Below are positions 36,056 through 46,048 of a DNA stretch of 64,000 bases, one piece after another. Each line of letters starts with the position of its first letter. Within the stretch, counting starts at the first letter, position 1. The notes beneath the pieces were generated by a model, which saw only the letters and a program-made list of their open reading frames with translations, ran no database searches and was not told where the DNA came from. The DNA lies in assembly GCF_937616625.2 (NCBI RefSeq), contig NC_065575.1:34285001-34349000 (forward strand). Reading direction: 5' to 3'. The stretch is from Mercurialis annua. Its lineage: Eukaryota; Streptophyta; Magnoliopsida; Malpighiales; Euphorbiaceae. A program made the translations under genes and the position numbers.

Positions 36056-36360
36056 ACAAATTGTATGAAGATTCCAGGCTGACATGGTAGTTGGGTCGAA
36101 TGATTCTCATTATCAGTTTCTTCATCCTCTAGTAGACAAGGACTTGTGACTTTGTTTGAAAGATAATGTCCATCTATTATTTTTATATTTATTTTACACA
36201 CATCTCAAATTATATTTAAAATAAACTAATAAATATTTATAATATTAAAATATTAAAAAAATATCTCTTTATTATTGAATTCTAATATTATAAATATTTT
36301 ATTATTTTATTACACAAATGATGTTCCACTGGTGTTATGTTATATAATTATTTCTTATAA

Positions 36361-38300
36361 TCTATACTATACTATAAAGCTGAGCTCCAAAATAACTTTC
36401 AACACCATCTAGCCAAGTGGTCTCATATAGTTCAGCCATGTGGACTCATATAATTACAGTTAACACAACTTTTCAATTTCCAAATCCTTCAAATTCTTTT
36501 GTTTATAACTTCTTAATCACTTCTCCCTTAAATATCAATTATTACTTTAAAACTGTTAAAAACATTCTTAAACACAGGCCATTTGCGGGTATATATTCAG
36601 CTTTAATCAAACCGATAATTATCAAATTCTCCATCGCTCACACAAATTTTAAAATCACTCGGCCGTGCCCGAGAGCTAGAAGTATTAAAAGAATGGCAAA
36701 AGGAATGGGCGCACCATGACATCTTACGAAGGCTGCACAAATTTGGGATCAACAGAAAGTATATTTACGGTTTTCTATTATTTCATTGTTGTAGATTCAT
36801 TCACAAGCAGTATAAAAGAAAGTGACCAGCTATGAGATAAAAGATAAAGATCATCACTAATGTGTTTTGTTCTTTTTGTTGCTTATAATTTTACATTTCT
36901 TGAGAAACATGTAGATGTATTATGACTTAGAATGGGAAAATATATTGTTCTTTTAGCAGATTTTAGGTTTTTAACTTTTATTTCTATCCGATGATTTCAG
37001 TTGTTTTAGGGAATATTTATCAGGTTTAAAAGAAAAGGATGACTACATATGAATTTTGTTCATTTATGATGATTCTTTTCAAATGGGTTATTGTGCTTAT
37101 TGGCTTATCTACTATTACATTTGAATGGTGTTAATTTCTTCTAATTGCTAATGTGTATTTTGTTCCTATAATTTAATTAGAATTATAATAATAATTTTTA
37201 TTATGTTGATTAAAATATCATACTACATTATAACCTTGAAACATTTAAAAACGAATGAACAAAAAATTATTAAGTGGCACATCAAACTTTACCGGCTTTC
37301 TTTTTTATTTATTTAACTACCTATTTGTTAAAACATTTCACAATTTATAAACAATAATAATATAACAAAAAATTGTAATAAAAAATCCTTTAAATTCATT
37401 AATCATAAAAATATATGACAATATTTTTCATATTGCATAACTTATAAGAGGTATAAAAAAAACTCTTCAAAATCGTTGATCATAAAAATTAAAAAAATCA
37501 AACAAATATTTTAATTAAATAGATTTTAAAAACTTTTCATATTTCATTACTCCATAAATTTTGTGGCAATAAAATTTAGGAGTTTTTATCGATGTTTATG
37601 AGTTATTAAATTTGAAGAGTTTTGACATATTATTTATTTTATTAAATATGAAACACATTTATTTAAAATTTAAATTAATTAAAGTTTAGACTAAAAGAAA
37701 GTTAAAAGAGTTTTGACATATTATTTATTTTTATTAAATATAAAATAAAATACATTTAAAATAAAACTCATTAAATTTTAGGCCTAAATTTTAAACTAAT
37801 AAAATGTTAAAAATTTGACACTTATAAAATTTACATAGTTTTACTCAATCAATAAATTTAGTTCTATAATATTACATTAGTAAATTATAAAATTTTACTT
37901 ATTTTATTAAATTGAATAACTATAAGAATTTAAGACCAATTAATATAATTTATTATGAATTAAATTAAATTATATAATTTAAAGAGTTTCAGTCTATTAA
38001 TATATTTATAAGTTATTGAATATGAAGAGTCATACGATATTCAATCAATAAATTTAATTATAATATATTATATATCAATGAATTATAAAATCTCATTTAT
38101 ATTATTAAATTGAATAACATAAAGTATTTTAAAAAACAATCAATTTATTTTATTTTAAATTTAGTTTAAAAGTATAAGATACATTACCTAATCCAACAAT
38201 TATTTTAAATAAGACTCAAAAAATTACTTTTTAAAAATAATTTTTTAAAAATTATAAAACTATCTAATCTAATTCGCGCAACGCGCGGGCATCGAACTAG
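36361..38300 (+). mobile_element. Non-autonomous Helitron, 1.94 kb
   Basis: Starts TCTATACTATACTATAAAGC immediately after A and ends CTAG at 38300 immediately before T, the canonical A|T insertion. The 3' end has a short GC hairpin (CGCG-CAA-CGCG near 38275-38285) about 12 bp before CTAG in otherwise AT-rich DNA. No Rep/helicase sequence is present. One open frame (36417-36719) is not recognised and probably non-coding. Rolling-circle mobilisation would need an enzyme from elsewhere. Confidence 0.85.
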
Positions 38301-39025
38301 TATTATCAAATTGTTAAGCATACTATTATACTTATATGTTTCAAACAAGAACCAGCCGGACCGATTTATATGCAGTACAACGTTATTTGTTCTGTTTTTC
38401 TAAAGTAGTAATCAAAGTAATAAATTATTACCTAGTGATAGTTGAATTAAAAAAAAATAAGAGCCCCGCTATAACTTTTTGAACTAACTTGTGCGACTTA
38501 GTATTTTCCAATCATGTCGTACAAAGTTGACGTATGATCATTTATTATGATCATGTACTACCAAATATCATTATATAAAGATCCGACGTATATGATCATT
38601 TATTCAAGTCATAATAGAAATAAAAAATGTTGATTTTTATTAATTCTTAATCGATCAATTATAAAGCTAAGCAGTCACTTTATATATAGTGAAGCTTTTT
38701 TTTAAGAAACATAAGATATATACTTAACAAACTAAAAACAGATTCAGTTGTTGAAAACTGATTTCTACCACATCAGCAATCACACAAGCTTCTTGATGCA
38801 ATCCACACACAAGCTGCTCAACACCTGTCCTTGAGCACAAGCTGAATCAATGAACTCGACATGAGCTTAGGTTGAATCAATGAGCTGGACATAGGATCTT
38901 GATTCAGAGAACAGAAGAAAATGCTCTATAGTCTGTGATACGAGCTCTTGATTCAAAGAAGAGAAGAAACTGCTCTCTAATATGTGATAGCCCCCCTTAA
39001 GCTGGAACATGCATGTTGAGGAGGC

Positions 39026-39699
39026 TGTTAAAGATAATCTCACATTGCTTAGGATAACAAATATAAATGAGTTTATAAGTGCAAAGGTTTAACCACCTAT
39101 TAACTAGTTCTAGTTATTAGGTTATGGTTGAATCTAAACACTCTCATAAGCATGTGGGTGGATTATCACATTCTCACCAATTAATAATCAATTACTCCCA
39201 CCAATATTTCTATTATGGTATCAGAGCAGGTCTGGCCCGGGTTCTTAATTTGTCGGTTGTCCGTCTGGATGTCCAGTTCCAGCGGCCCATCCGGTGTTGC
39301 CGCTGCGTATTAAATCAAAATTTCAGTGGGTCTGGCCCGGATTCTTAATTTTCCGGTTGTCCGTCTGGATGTTCATTCCCAGCGGCCGGTCCGGTGTTGC
39401 CGCTGTTTGTTAAAATAAAAAAGTTTCAGTTTCAGGGGGAGTCAATTTCAAGTGACAACCGGATGTCCAGTCCCGGTTGCACTTGAGTCCGGTTGCACTT
39501 GAGGGGGAGTGTTAAAGATAATCCCACATTGCTTAGGAGAACAAATATAAATTAATTTATAAGTGCAAAGGTTCAACCACCTATTAACTAGTTCTAGTTA
39601 TTAGGTCATGGTTGAACCTAAACACTCTCATAAGTATGTGGGTGGATTATCACATTCTCACCAATTAATAATCAATTACTCCCACCAATATTTCTAATA
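39026..39699 (+). mobile_element. TRIM (terminal-repeat retrotransposon in miniature)
   Basis: Two 190-bp terminal repeats, 39026-39215 and 39510-39699, start TGTTAAAGATAATC and end TTTCTAWTA. A primer site TGGTATCAGAGCAG follows the first repeat directly (39216-39229), and a polypurine tract CTTGAGGGGGAG precedes the second. GAGGC flanks both sides (39021-39025 and 39700-39704) as a 5-bp TSD. The 294-bp interior has a twice-repeated GTCTGGCCCGG / CGGTTGTCCGTCTGGATGT segment and no gene. Total 674 bp. It must be mobilised in trans. It lies in the RNase H/3' end region of the old copia. Confidence 0.95.
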
Positions 39700-40418
39700 G
39701 AGGCTCATATTGGAAATAGAAGAAGAAAATATAGCAGGAGCAAAAAGCTTTGAAAGGCAGTCTGCAAGCTGATTATTAGAGCTAACAAGAAGTAAATGAA
39801 CACGGAAAGCGGCAATCTTCTCTCAAATAATATGACAATCAATATCTATGTGTTTGTGTTAGAACATGCCTAGAAATTCTAATACTGATTTGTATTAGGA
39901 TTCTAATTAGTGAAGTATTTGGGAGAATGATAACTTTATTATCATTGGCTAATTAAAAAGTATATATCTAATTAGGATTAATTACTACTCCTAATATCAT
40001 ATAACTTATTTATTTTCTATATAAAGCATACCTTATTCACCTTTTAGTATACACCAAAAACCGAACACACAATGTAGACATTGATGTGAATAAGGGGAAA
40101 AGGGGGCGTGTGTGGTGTGAGGAATAAAAGTTAATTCTAACCCTTTCGGGTTACTTCTTGTAGAGAGTTAAACACTTTGTGGGTTTTTCTTCTAAGGGCA
40201 TATTTATTAGAGATGTTCTCTATTTGGTGATTCTCCGCCAATTTTGTACTCCTTTTGATGATTAGTGGATGGCTTGATTCTTTCGCCCGTGGATGTACGC
40301 TTTAATGCAGAACCACGTAAATCTCTTGTTTTATTTATTTATTTTGCTATATTGTTATTTGTTGATCAAATCCATAATTAAATATCTACCGAATGGTTTT
40401 GATTCCGCTGCGCATACC

Positions 40419-41475
40419 TGTAAACCAAGAGTGCAACTAGAAGGGGGGAGGGGGGGGGGTTGAATAGTTGCTAATTAAAAATATTACGGATTAAAACGAT
40501 TGGCAACTATGTTTAGAGAAGAGTAGAGAAGTAGACACAAGATTTTATAGTGGTTCGGTGATTAACACATTCACCTACATCCACTTCCCTCAAACTAGAG
40601 GTTTCCACTAAACTTGGAGTTTTGGCAAGTTCACTCCCAACTTAGGTTTTCCAAGGCTAAACCCAAACCAATACAAATGCTTAGTTTTCACAAAGGGCAA
40701 AACTAACAAAACCAACAACAACTCTAGATTTTCACTAAGGTAAATCTAGAAACCAAACAAACTACAACAATTGAGTTTCATGGGCTAACTCACAACCAAC
40801 AAGTTTTGAAAGGTTTTTCACACAAGTAGTTGAAGTTTGTTTTGAGGGCTTGAATGCTTAAGTTGTTAACCTTCATACATACATAGAGGTATGATATTTA
40901 TAGTCCTCAAAACAATCTTCCCGTTACTCCTTTTGTGTGACTCAAGGAGCAACAAAAGCAGCATTCCCAATAAAGTGAAATGCTGAAGAGTTGGCGGTCG
41001 CCAACTATAGTTGGCACCCGCGAACTATGATTTTGGAAATGGCCCCAACGGCTCTTTTTGCTTAGGTGTCATCTCTTTATTGGTACAAGATATGACCGTT
41101 ATTCTTGTCTTGTTGTCATCCATACTTCGCACTCGCGAACTCCATCCTTCGCGCTCGCGAGTCGGTTCGCTCCTTCCATTACAAAGGTTGGCATCCGCGA
41201 GGCATCCCAGTGAGTTTTGCTGTCTGGAAAAGTTGGCACCCGCGAAATAAAGTTAGCGGTCGCCAACTATAGTTCGCACCCGCGAACATAAGTTGGCACT
41301 CGCCAACTTTGTCTGGAAGTCTAAAATTCCAAAACTTGACCTTTTACTAGAGGGGTGCTATAATCATTCCAAGTGTTCTATAATGTCTCTACACACTTAA
41401 TAAAAAGGTTAGAACACTTTGTGTTGATTGTCATTATCAAAATCGAGGAGATATTGAATTGGATAAAGACCAACA
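40419..41475 (-). repeat. 3' LTR of the SIRE-like element
   Basis: Minus-strand start TGTTGGTC at 41475 and end GGTTTACA at 40419. Contains a G-rich run (40445-40460), the palindrome cluster 40990-41307 and a region with start-to-stop frames shared with the other LTR. Nearly identical to 44922-45976. Confidence 0.95.
40990..41307. repeat. Palindrome cluster in the SIRE-like 3' LTR
   Basis: Units include GTTGGCGGTCGCCAAC (40990-41005), TTCGCACTCGCGAA, TTCGCGCTCGCGAG, GTTCGCACCCGCGAAC (41272-41287) and GTTGGCACTCGCCAAC (41292-41307). The same cluster occurs in the other LTR (45491-45808). Confidence 0.85.
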
Positions 41476-41489
41476 TTCTCCCCCTTTTT
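41476..41489 (-). other. Polypurine tract of the SIRE-like element
   Basis: On the minus strand AAAAAGGGGGAGAA lies directly before the LTR start TGTTGGTC. A second purine run (AAAGGGGGAGAG, about 41693-41704) lies further upstream, as often seen in SIRE-type elements. Confidence 0.8.
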
Positions 41490-42007
41490 GATTTTGACAA
41501 TCAACTAAAATAAATGGCCAAGTGTATAGTGAGAGTTCAAATTGACTTTGGCTCCCCCTCAACCTAAGCACATAATTGAATTAACTTGAAAAGTAAACAA
41601 GTTGAGCACTTAGTCATTTTAGCACAAAAATAGAGAAATATGAAGAAAAAAAACATTTTAGCACATTCATATGATGTCATCATATGATTTCTCTCCCCCT
41701 TTGTCAAAAGCAAAAAGTAGAACAAGAATATATGACTAGTTTAAAATAATTGCAAGAGAGAAAAAAAAGTTGAAAAAAAACAAATAATCAATCTTGCAAA
41801 ACACTTTAGACAAGATAATAATGAGTTTGACACAAAAGAACAATTATGAATCAAGGGAGATAAAATTGAATTGCAGTTCATAAAGTCCAAACATGTAACA
41901 TGCATAAACACTCAATACAAGAGCTAACACTTTAACAAAAAAAAAATCAAATCGATTGAGATCATTTTGCAAAACAATTACTCAATCACTCAAAAAATGA
42001 GAGCCTC

Positions 42008-43540
42008 TCAATTGATCATTGGCTCGATTTGAGATAGGTAAGCAAAATTATTAACGGCTTTAGATCTAGTAAATATACCTTGTTGAAATCCGCCAATTAC
42101 TTGCTCCTTCGGGTGGTTCTTTGATGTCCTTGAGACTTTTGGTTGATCCACACCTTGAGGCATTTCTTGATCCATTTGAACATCATTTTCAATATTTGGC
42201 TCATTTGGAGGAACCGCCTCTTCATTGATGTCACATAAATCAAAATGATCTACAAAATAATAAATACCTTTCCCATCAAGTGGATCATATTCATCAAAGA
42301 CCACATATTTAGATTCTTCAACAATCAAGGATGATTTGTTAAAGACTCTATAAGCCCTCTTTCTTGTAGAATAGCCTAAAAATATACCTTCATTTGAATT
42401 TGAGGCAATTTTATTTAGATTATTCTTTATATTCAATATGAAGCACTTACACCCAAAGACTCTAAAATAAGAGATATTAGGTACACTTCCCATCCAAAGT
42501 TCATAAGGAGTTTTATTCAAACAAGGTCTTTTCAAAATACGGTTTTGAATATAGCATGAAGTATTAATGGCTTCCGCCCAAAAATATTTTGGCAAATTAT
42601 ATCCACTCAAAAGAATTCTTGCCATTTCCACGAGTGATTCATTCTTCCTTTCAACTATCCCATCAAATTGGGAAGCTTTAGGAGAAGAGAGCTCAAAGGA
42701 AATGTCAAGATTTTTGCAAAACTCTTCAAAGAGTGGATTTATAAAATTTCCAACGTTATTACTTCTTATGCTAACAATGAAATAACCCATTTCATTTTGA
42801 ACAAATTTTGAAAAACTTTTAAAAGCTTTAAAAGCATCTTCCTTACGAACTAAGAATATTACCCAACAAAATCTAGAGTAATCATCAATTAAGACAAAGG
42901 TAAAGTGCTTACCACTCATACTTCCTATGGAAGATGGTCCAAAAACGTCCATATAAATTAATTGAAGGGGAATAGATGAGTTTACACCTTTCTTTTCCTT
43001 GAAGGATGATTTGTGTTGCTTCCTACTTTGACATGAAGAACAAACTTTGTCCTTTTCAAGGGACATATCCGGAAGTCCTTTCACTAACTCTTCATCCTTC
43101 AAGTTTTCAATCAACTCCATGTTTGCATGAGCAAGCCTTCTATGCCATATCCATGGCTCATTCTTGATAGTCATAAGACACTTGAAAGTATGGTTAGAAA
43201 TTGAGTTTAAATCAATTATGTAGATGTTGTCATTTCTTTCTCCCCTAAGGATTGTCTTGTTATCACTCACTTGAATGAGGTAACAACCCTTAGAGTCAAA
43301 AGTGACCCTTAACCCATTGTCACACAATTGACTTACACTTAACAAGTTGTGCTTCAATCCATCAATTAAAAGAACATTTTTAATACAAGAGGATGAACTA
43401 GAAGACTTACCAACATTACCTATACCCATAATTTTGCTTTGAGCATTGTCTCCAAAGATCACATGGCCACCATTCTTTGCTTGAAGTGTTGTGAATAGTC
43501 TTGAATTTCCGGTCATATGCCTTGAGCATCCACTATCCAC
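42008..43540 (-). CDS. Copia protease start and integrase (truncated pol, catalytic residue changed)
   Basis: An open frame of 510 codons. The listed start is a GTG inside the frame; the frame is open further upstream to about 43570, and pol is normally expressed with gag. Residues 1-11 (DSGCSRHMTG) hold the aspartic-protease DSG. The zinc-binding pre-integrase region uses H133, H138, C167 and C170. The integrase core follows: MDVF supplies D198, RSNNVGNF carries N261 where the family has D, and VERKN supplies E297. D198/N261/E297 have the right spacing for the DDE triad, so one catalytic aspartate is lost. The frame ends FAYLSQIEPMIN, just where reverse transcriptase should begin. The protein would not integrate DNA by itself. 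It is one nucleotide out of frame with gag. Confidence 0.9.
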   Translation of the reverse strand: MDSGCSRHMTGNSRLFTTLQAKNGGHVIFGDNAQSKIMGIGNVGKSSSSSSCIKNVLLIDGLKHNLLSVSQLCDNGLRVTFDSKGCYLIQVSDNKTILRGERNDNIYIIDLNSISNHTFKCLMTIKNEPWIWHRRLAHANMELIENLKDEELVKGLPDMSLEKDKVCSSCQSRKQHKSSFKEKKGVNSSIPLQLIYMDVFGPSSIGSMSGKHFTFVLIDDYSRFCWVIFLVRKEDAFKAFKSFSKFVQNEMGYFIVSIRSNNVGNFINPLFEEFCKNLDISFELSSPKASQFDGIVERKNESLVEMARILLSGYNLPKYFWAEAINTSCYIQNRILKRPCLNKTPYELWMGSVPNISYFRVFGCKCFILNIKNNLNKIASNSNEGIFLGYSTRKRAYRVFNKSSLIVEESKYVVFDEYDPLDGKGIYYFVDHFDLCDINEEAVPPNEPNIENDVQMDQEMPQGVDQPKVSRTSKNHPKEQVIGGFQQGIFTRSKAVNNFAYLSQIEPMIN

Positions 43541-43592
43541 ACACCATGATTGATTTCCGTTGATGGCCTTGCCTTTTCCCTATAACATAAGT

Positions 43593-44858
43593 TCAAGCAA
43601 TTTTAGGTACCCAAATGTACTTGGGTCCTTGTGGGTTAGTCTTAGTGCCATTCAAATGAACCATGTTCAAATGAATTTTTCTAATATAGCATCTACCATT
43701 TGTGTGCCCAACTTCCATACAATAAAAGCATTGAATAGATGACTTAGCCTTCTTAGGCTTGAATCTCAAGGCTTTAGGAGATGGTTGATTACCATGGTCA
43801 CAAGAGCAACATTTATGATGTTGTCTTGTGTAGGTGTAAGCATTTCTAACCTTAGATTTTTGTCCCTTAAGGTTAGAGTCTCTAGGCTTAGCATTCTTGA
43901 GAATGCTTGGTCTAGTAGCTTTGGCCTTTGCACTTGTAGAAATGCTTGGCTTTGGAGCTTGAGGCTTGTCATCCTTAGATGCATTAGCCTTAGCCTTGGA
44001 AGTGCTATCATCCTTCTTAGTCATTGAGGGACTAAAGGATGTACACTCCTTAAGAGGATCCATATCAATATGATAAGATTGAGTGGTCCTTGCCCTCTTA
44101 AGTGAGATCTTAGGAGGAGGATATGATGAAGAGCTAGCTAAATTTCCCAAATCTTCTTTTGAAAGAATAGTTGATTTTTGAAGCTTGGATAAAGAAGATT
44201 TGTACTCATTTACTTCATTCTTTAACTTCTCATTTTCCTTTTTTAAAGTCTCATGGGAAGTAAAGTTTGAAGCATTGATTTGAAGTAAAGATTCTTGTAA
44301 AGCTTTATTTTGTAAATTCAAAGAAAAAATTTGTTTTTGAAAATCATTAAGCTTGGCATCAAGAATAGAAAATTCTTCTTTAGATTTTGAAATCTTTCTT
44401 TTATAATCATTTACTTTCCTAGCCATAGTCTTCATCATTTCAACCTTCTCATCATCACTATCACTAACATAATCCGAAATGAGAGGAGCATCACTTACCT
44501 TGGAGGTGGATTCTTCAAATGCCATGAAGCATTGAGTGTCCTCTCCTTCATCACTTTTAGGATCATCCTTACTTGAGTCATCATCCCAAGTCTTGTGGAT
44601 TTTTGTTTTGTTCCATCTTGTAGAACTTCTTTTTGAATTAGGACATTCATTTCTCATATGTCCTTTTACTCCACAATGAAAGCACTTCATGTCTTCCTTT
44701 TTGAAGGCTCTTTTATGGAACACCTTCTCCTTTCCATTATCAAGCTTTCTTTTTATGAAGATGTTGTATCTCTTGATGAAAGATTCCATCTCTTGATCAC
44801 TTACATTCTCCCAATCATCATAGAGTGGACTTCTTGGAATGTAGCTTGAATCCTCCAT
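43593..44858 (-). CDS. Copia gag, C-terminal part, with two CCHC zinc knuckles
   Basis: The frame opens at 44885 with a TTG codon; the first ATG is at 44858, giving 421 residues. Counting from 44885, the first knuckle CFHCGVKGHMRNEC uses C68, C71, H76 and C81. An acidic region and a predicted coiled-coil (about residues 150-235, rich in K, E, L and N) follow. A Ser/Lys/Pro-rich part precedes a second knuckle, CFYCMEVGHTNGRC (C386, C389, H394, C399). The end, YIWVPKIA, is the usual gag end in SIRE-type copia. The upstream capsid-like UBN2 domain is absent: the primer site lies only about 50 bp before the start. Nucleic-acid binding could remain; particle assembly without the capsid domain is doubtful. 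Confidence 0.85.
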   Translation of the reverse strand: MEDSSYIPRSPLYDDWENVSDQEMESFIKRYNIFIKRKLDNGKEKVFHKRAFKKEDMKCFHCGVKGHMRNECPNSKRSSTRWNKTKIHKTWDDDSSKDDPKSDEGEDTQCFMAFEESTSKVSDAPLISDYVSDSDDEKVEMMKTMARKVNDYKRKISKSKEEFSILDAKLNDFQKQIFSLNLQNKALQESLLQINASNFTSHETLKKENEKLKNEVNEYKSSLSKLQKSTILSKEDLGNLASSSSYPPPKISLKRARTTQSYHIDMDPLKECTSFSPSMTKKDDSTSKAKANASKDDKPQAPKPSISTSAKAKATRPSILKNAKPRDSNLKGQKSKVRNAYTYTRQHHKCCSCDHGNQPSPKALRFKPKKAKSSIQCFYCMEVGHTNGRCYIRKIHLNMVHLNGTKTNPQGPKYIWVPKIA

Positions 44859-44907
44859 TGCACTTGGATCTTTGAACTCTTGCAATTAAGCAATACTAGA
44901 GTACTAA

Positions 44908-44919
44908 GCTCTGATACCA
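44908..44919 (-). other. Primer-binding site of the SIRE-like element
   Basis: TGGTATCAGAGC on the minus strand, three bases after the 5' LTR, complementary to initiator tRNA-Met. Confidence 0.9.
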
Positions 44920-44921
44920 AT

Positions 44922-45976
44922 TATAAACCAAGAGTGCAACTAGAAGGGGGGGGGGGGGGTTGAATAGTTGCTAATTAAAAATATTACGGATTAAAACGAT
45001 TGGCAACTATGTTTAGAGAAGAGTAGAGAAGTAGACACAAGATTTTATAGTGGTTCGGTGATTAACACATTCACCTACATCCACTTCCCTCAAACTAGAG
45101 GTTTCCACTAAACTTGGAGTTTTGGCAAGTTCACTCCCAACTTAGGTTTTCCAAGGCTAAACCCAAACCAATACAAATGCTTAGTTTTTCACAAAGGGCA
45201 AAACTAACAAAACCAACAACAACTCTAGATTTTCACTAAGGCAAATCTAGAAACCTAACAAACTACAACAATTGAGTTTCATGGGCTAACTCACAACCAA
45301 CAAGTTTTGAAAGGTTTTTCACACAAGTAGTTGAAGTTTGTTTTGAGGGCTTGAATGCTTAAGTTGTTAACCTTCATACATACATAGAGGTATGATATTT
45401 ATAGTCCTCAAAACAATCTTCCCGTTACTCCTTTTGTGTGACTCAAGGAGCAACAAAAGCAGCATTCCCAATAAAGTGAAATGTTGAAGAGTTCGCGGTC
45501 GCCAACTATAGTTGGCACCCGCGAACTATGATTTTGGAAATGGCCCCAACGGCTCTTTTTGCTTAGGTGTCATCTCTTTATTGGTACAAGATATGACCGT
45601 TATTCTTGTCTTGTTGTCATCCATACTTCGCACTCGCGAACTCCATCCTTCGCGCTCGCGAGTCGGTTCGCTCCTTCCATTACAAAGGTTGGCATCCGCG
45701 AGGCATCCCAGTGAGTTTTGCTGTCTGGAAAAGTTGGCACCCGCGAACTAAAGTTAGCGGTCGCCAACTATAGTTCGCACCCGCGAACATAAGTTGGCAC
45801 TCGCCAACTTTGTCTGGAAGTCTAAAATTCCAAAACTTGACCTTTTACTAGAGGGGTGCTATAATCATTCCAAGTGTTCTATAATGTCTCTACACACTTA
45901 ATAAAAAGGTTAGAACACTTTGTGTTGATTGTCATTATCAAAATCGAGGAGATATTGAATTGGATAAAGACCAACA
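44922..45976 (-). repeat. 5' LTR of the SIRE-like element
   Basis: Minus-strand start TGTTGGTC at 45976; the end GGTTTATA at 44922 differs from the other LTR's GGTTTACA by one base. Carries the second copy of the palindrome cluster. As 5' LTR it would contain the element's promoter. Confidence 0.95.
45491..45808. repeat. Palindrome cluster in the SIRE-like 5' LTR
   Basis: GTTCGCACCCGCGAAC (45773-45788) and GTTGGCACTCGCCAAC (45793-45808) share the same layout with C/G exchanged on both arms. TTCGCACTCGCGAA (45627-45640) and TTCGCGCTCGCGAG (45649-45662) are further units. Confidence 0.85.
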
Positions 45977-46048
45977 ATACCAATCCGGTCAAGAACCGGT
46001 CACGACAATTGGTACCAAAGATTTAACATCAGTATCAATGTTACAACA

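Larger units (their letters stand above)
40419..45976 (-). mobile_element. Young SIRE-like Ty1/copia element lacking reverse transcriptase
   Basis: Two LTRs of 1057 and 1055 bp (40419-41475 and 44922-45976) differ by about six substitutions plus short homopolymer indels. ATACC flanks the element on both sides (40414-40418 and 45977-45981), a perfect 5-bp TSD. On the minus strand the order is LTR, iMet primer site (44908-44919), partial gag with two CCHC knuckles, protease start, integrase, polypurine tract (41476-41489), LTR. The capsid part of gag and all of reverse transcriptase and RNase H are missing. The integrase ORF stops at the position where reverse transcriptase normally begins. LTR identity implies recent movement, which must have used proteins supplied by another element. 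Confidence 0.95.

Noticed and set aside
36417..36719. 100-codon open frame inside the large Helitron as a captured gene
   Set aside because: No recognisable domain or intron-exon structure, and its composition is low-complexity.
40445..40460. G-run as a functional G-quadruplex
   Set aside because: Homopolymer length differs between the two LTRs and may be a sequencing artefact; no spaced G-tracts.
41011..41250. 79-codon frame, present again at 45512-45751
   Set aside because: It is the same frame in the two LTRs of the SIRE-like element and runs through the palindrome cluster; no sign that it is a protein.
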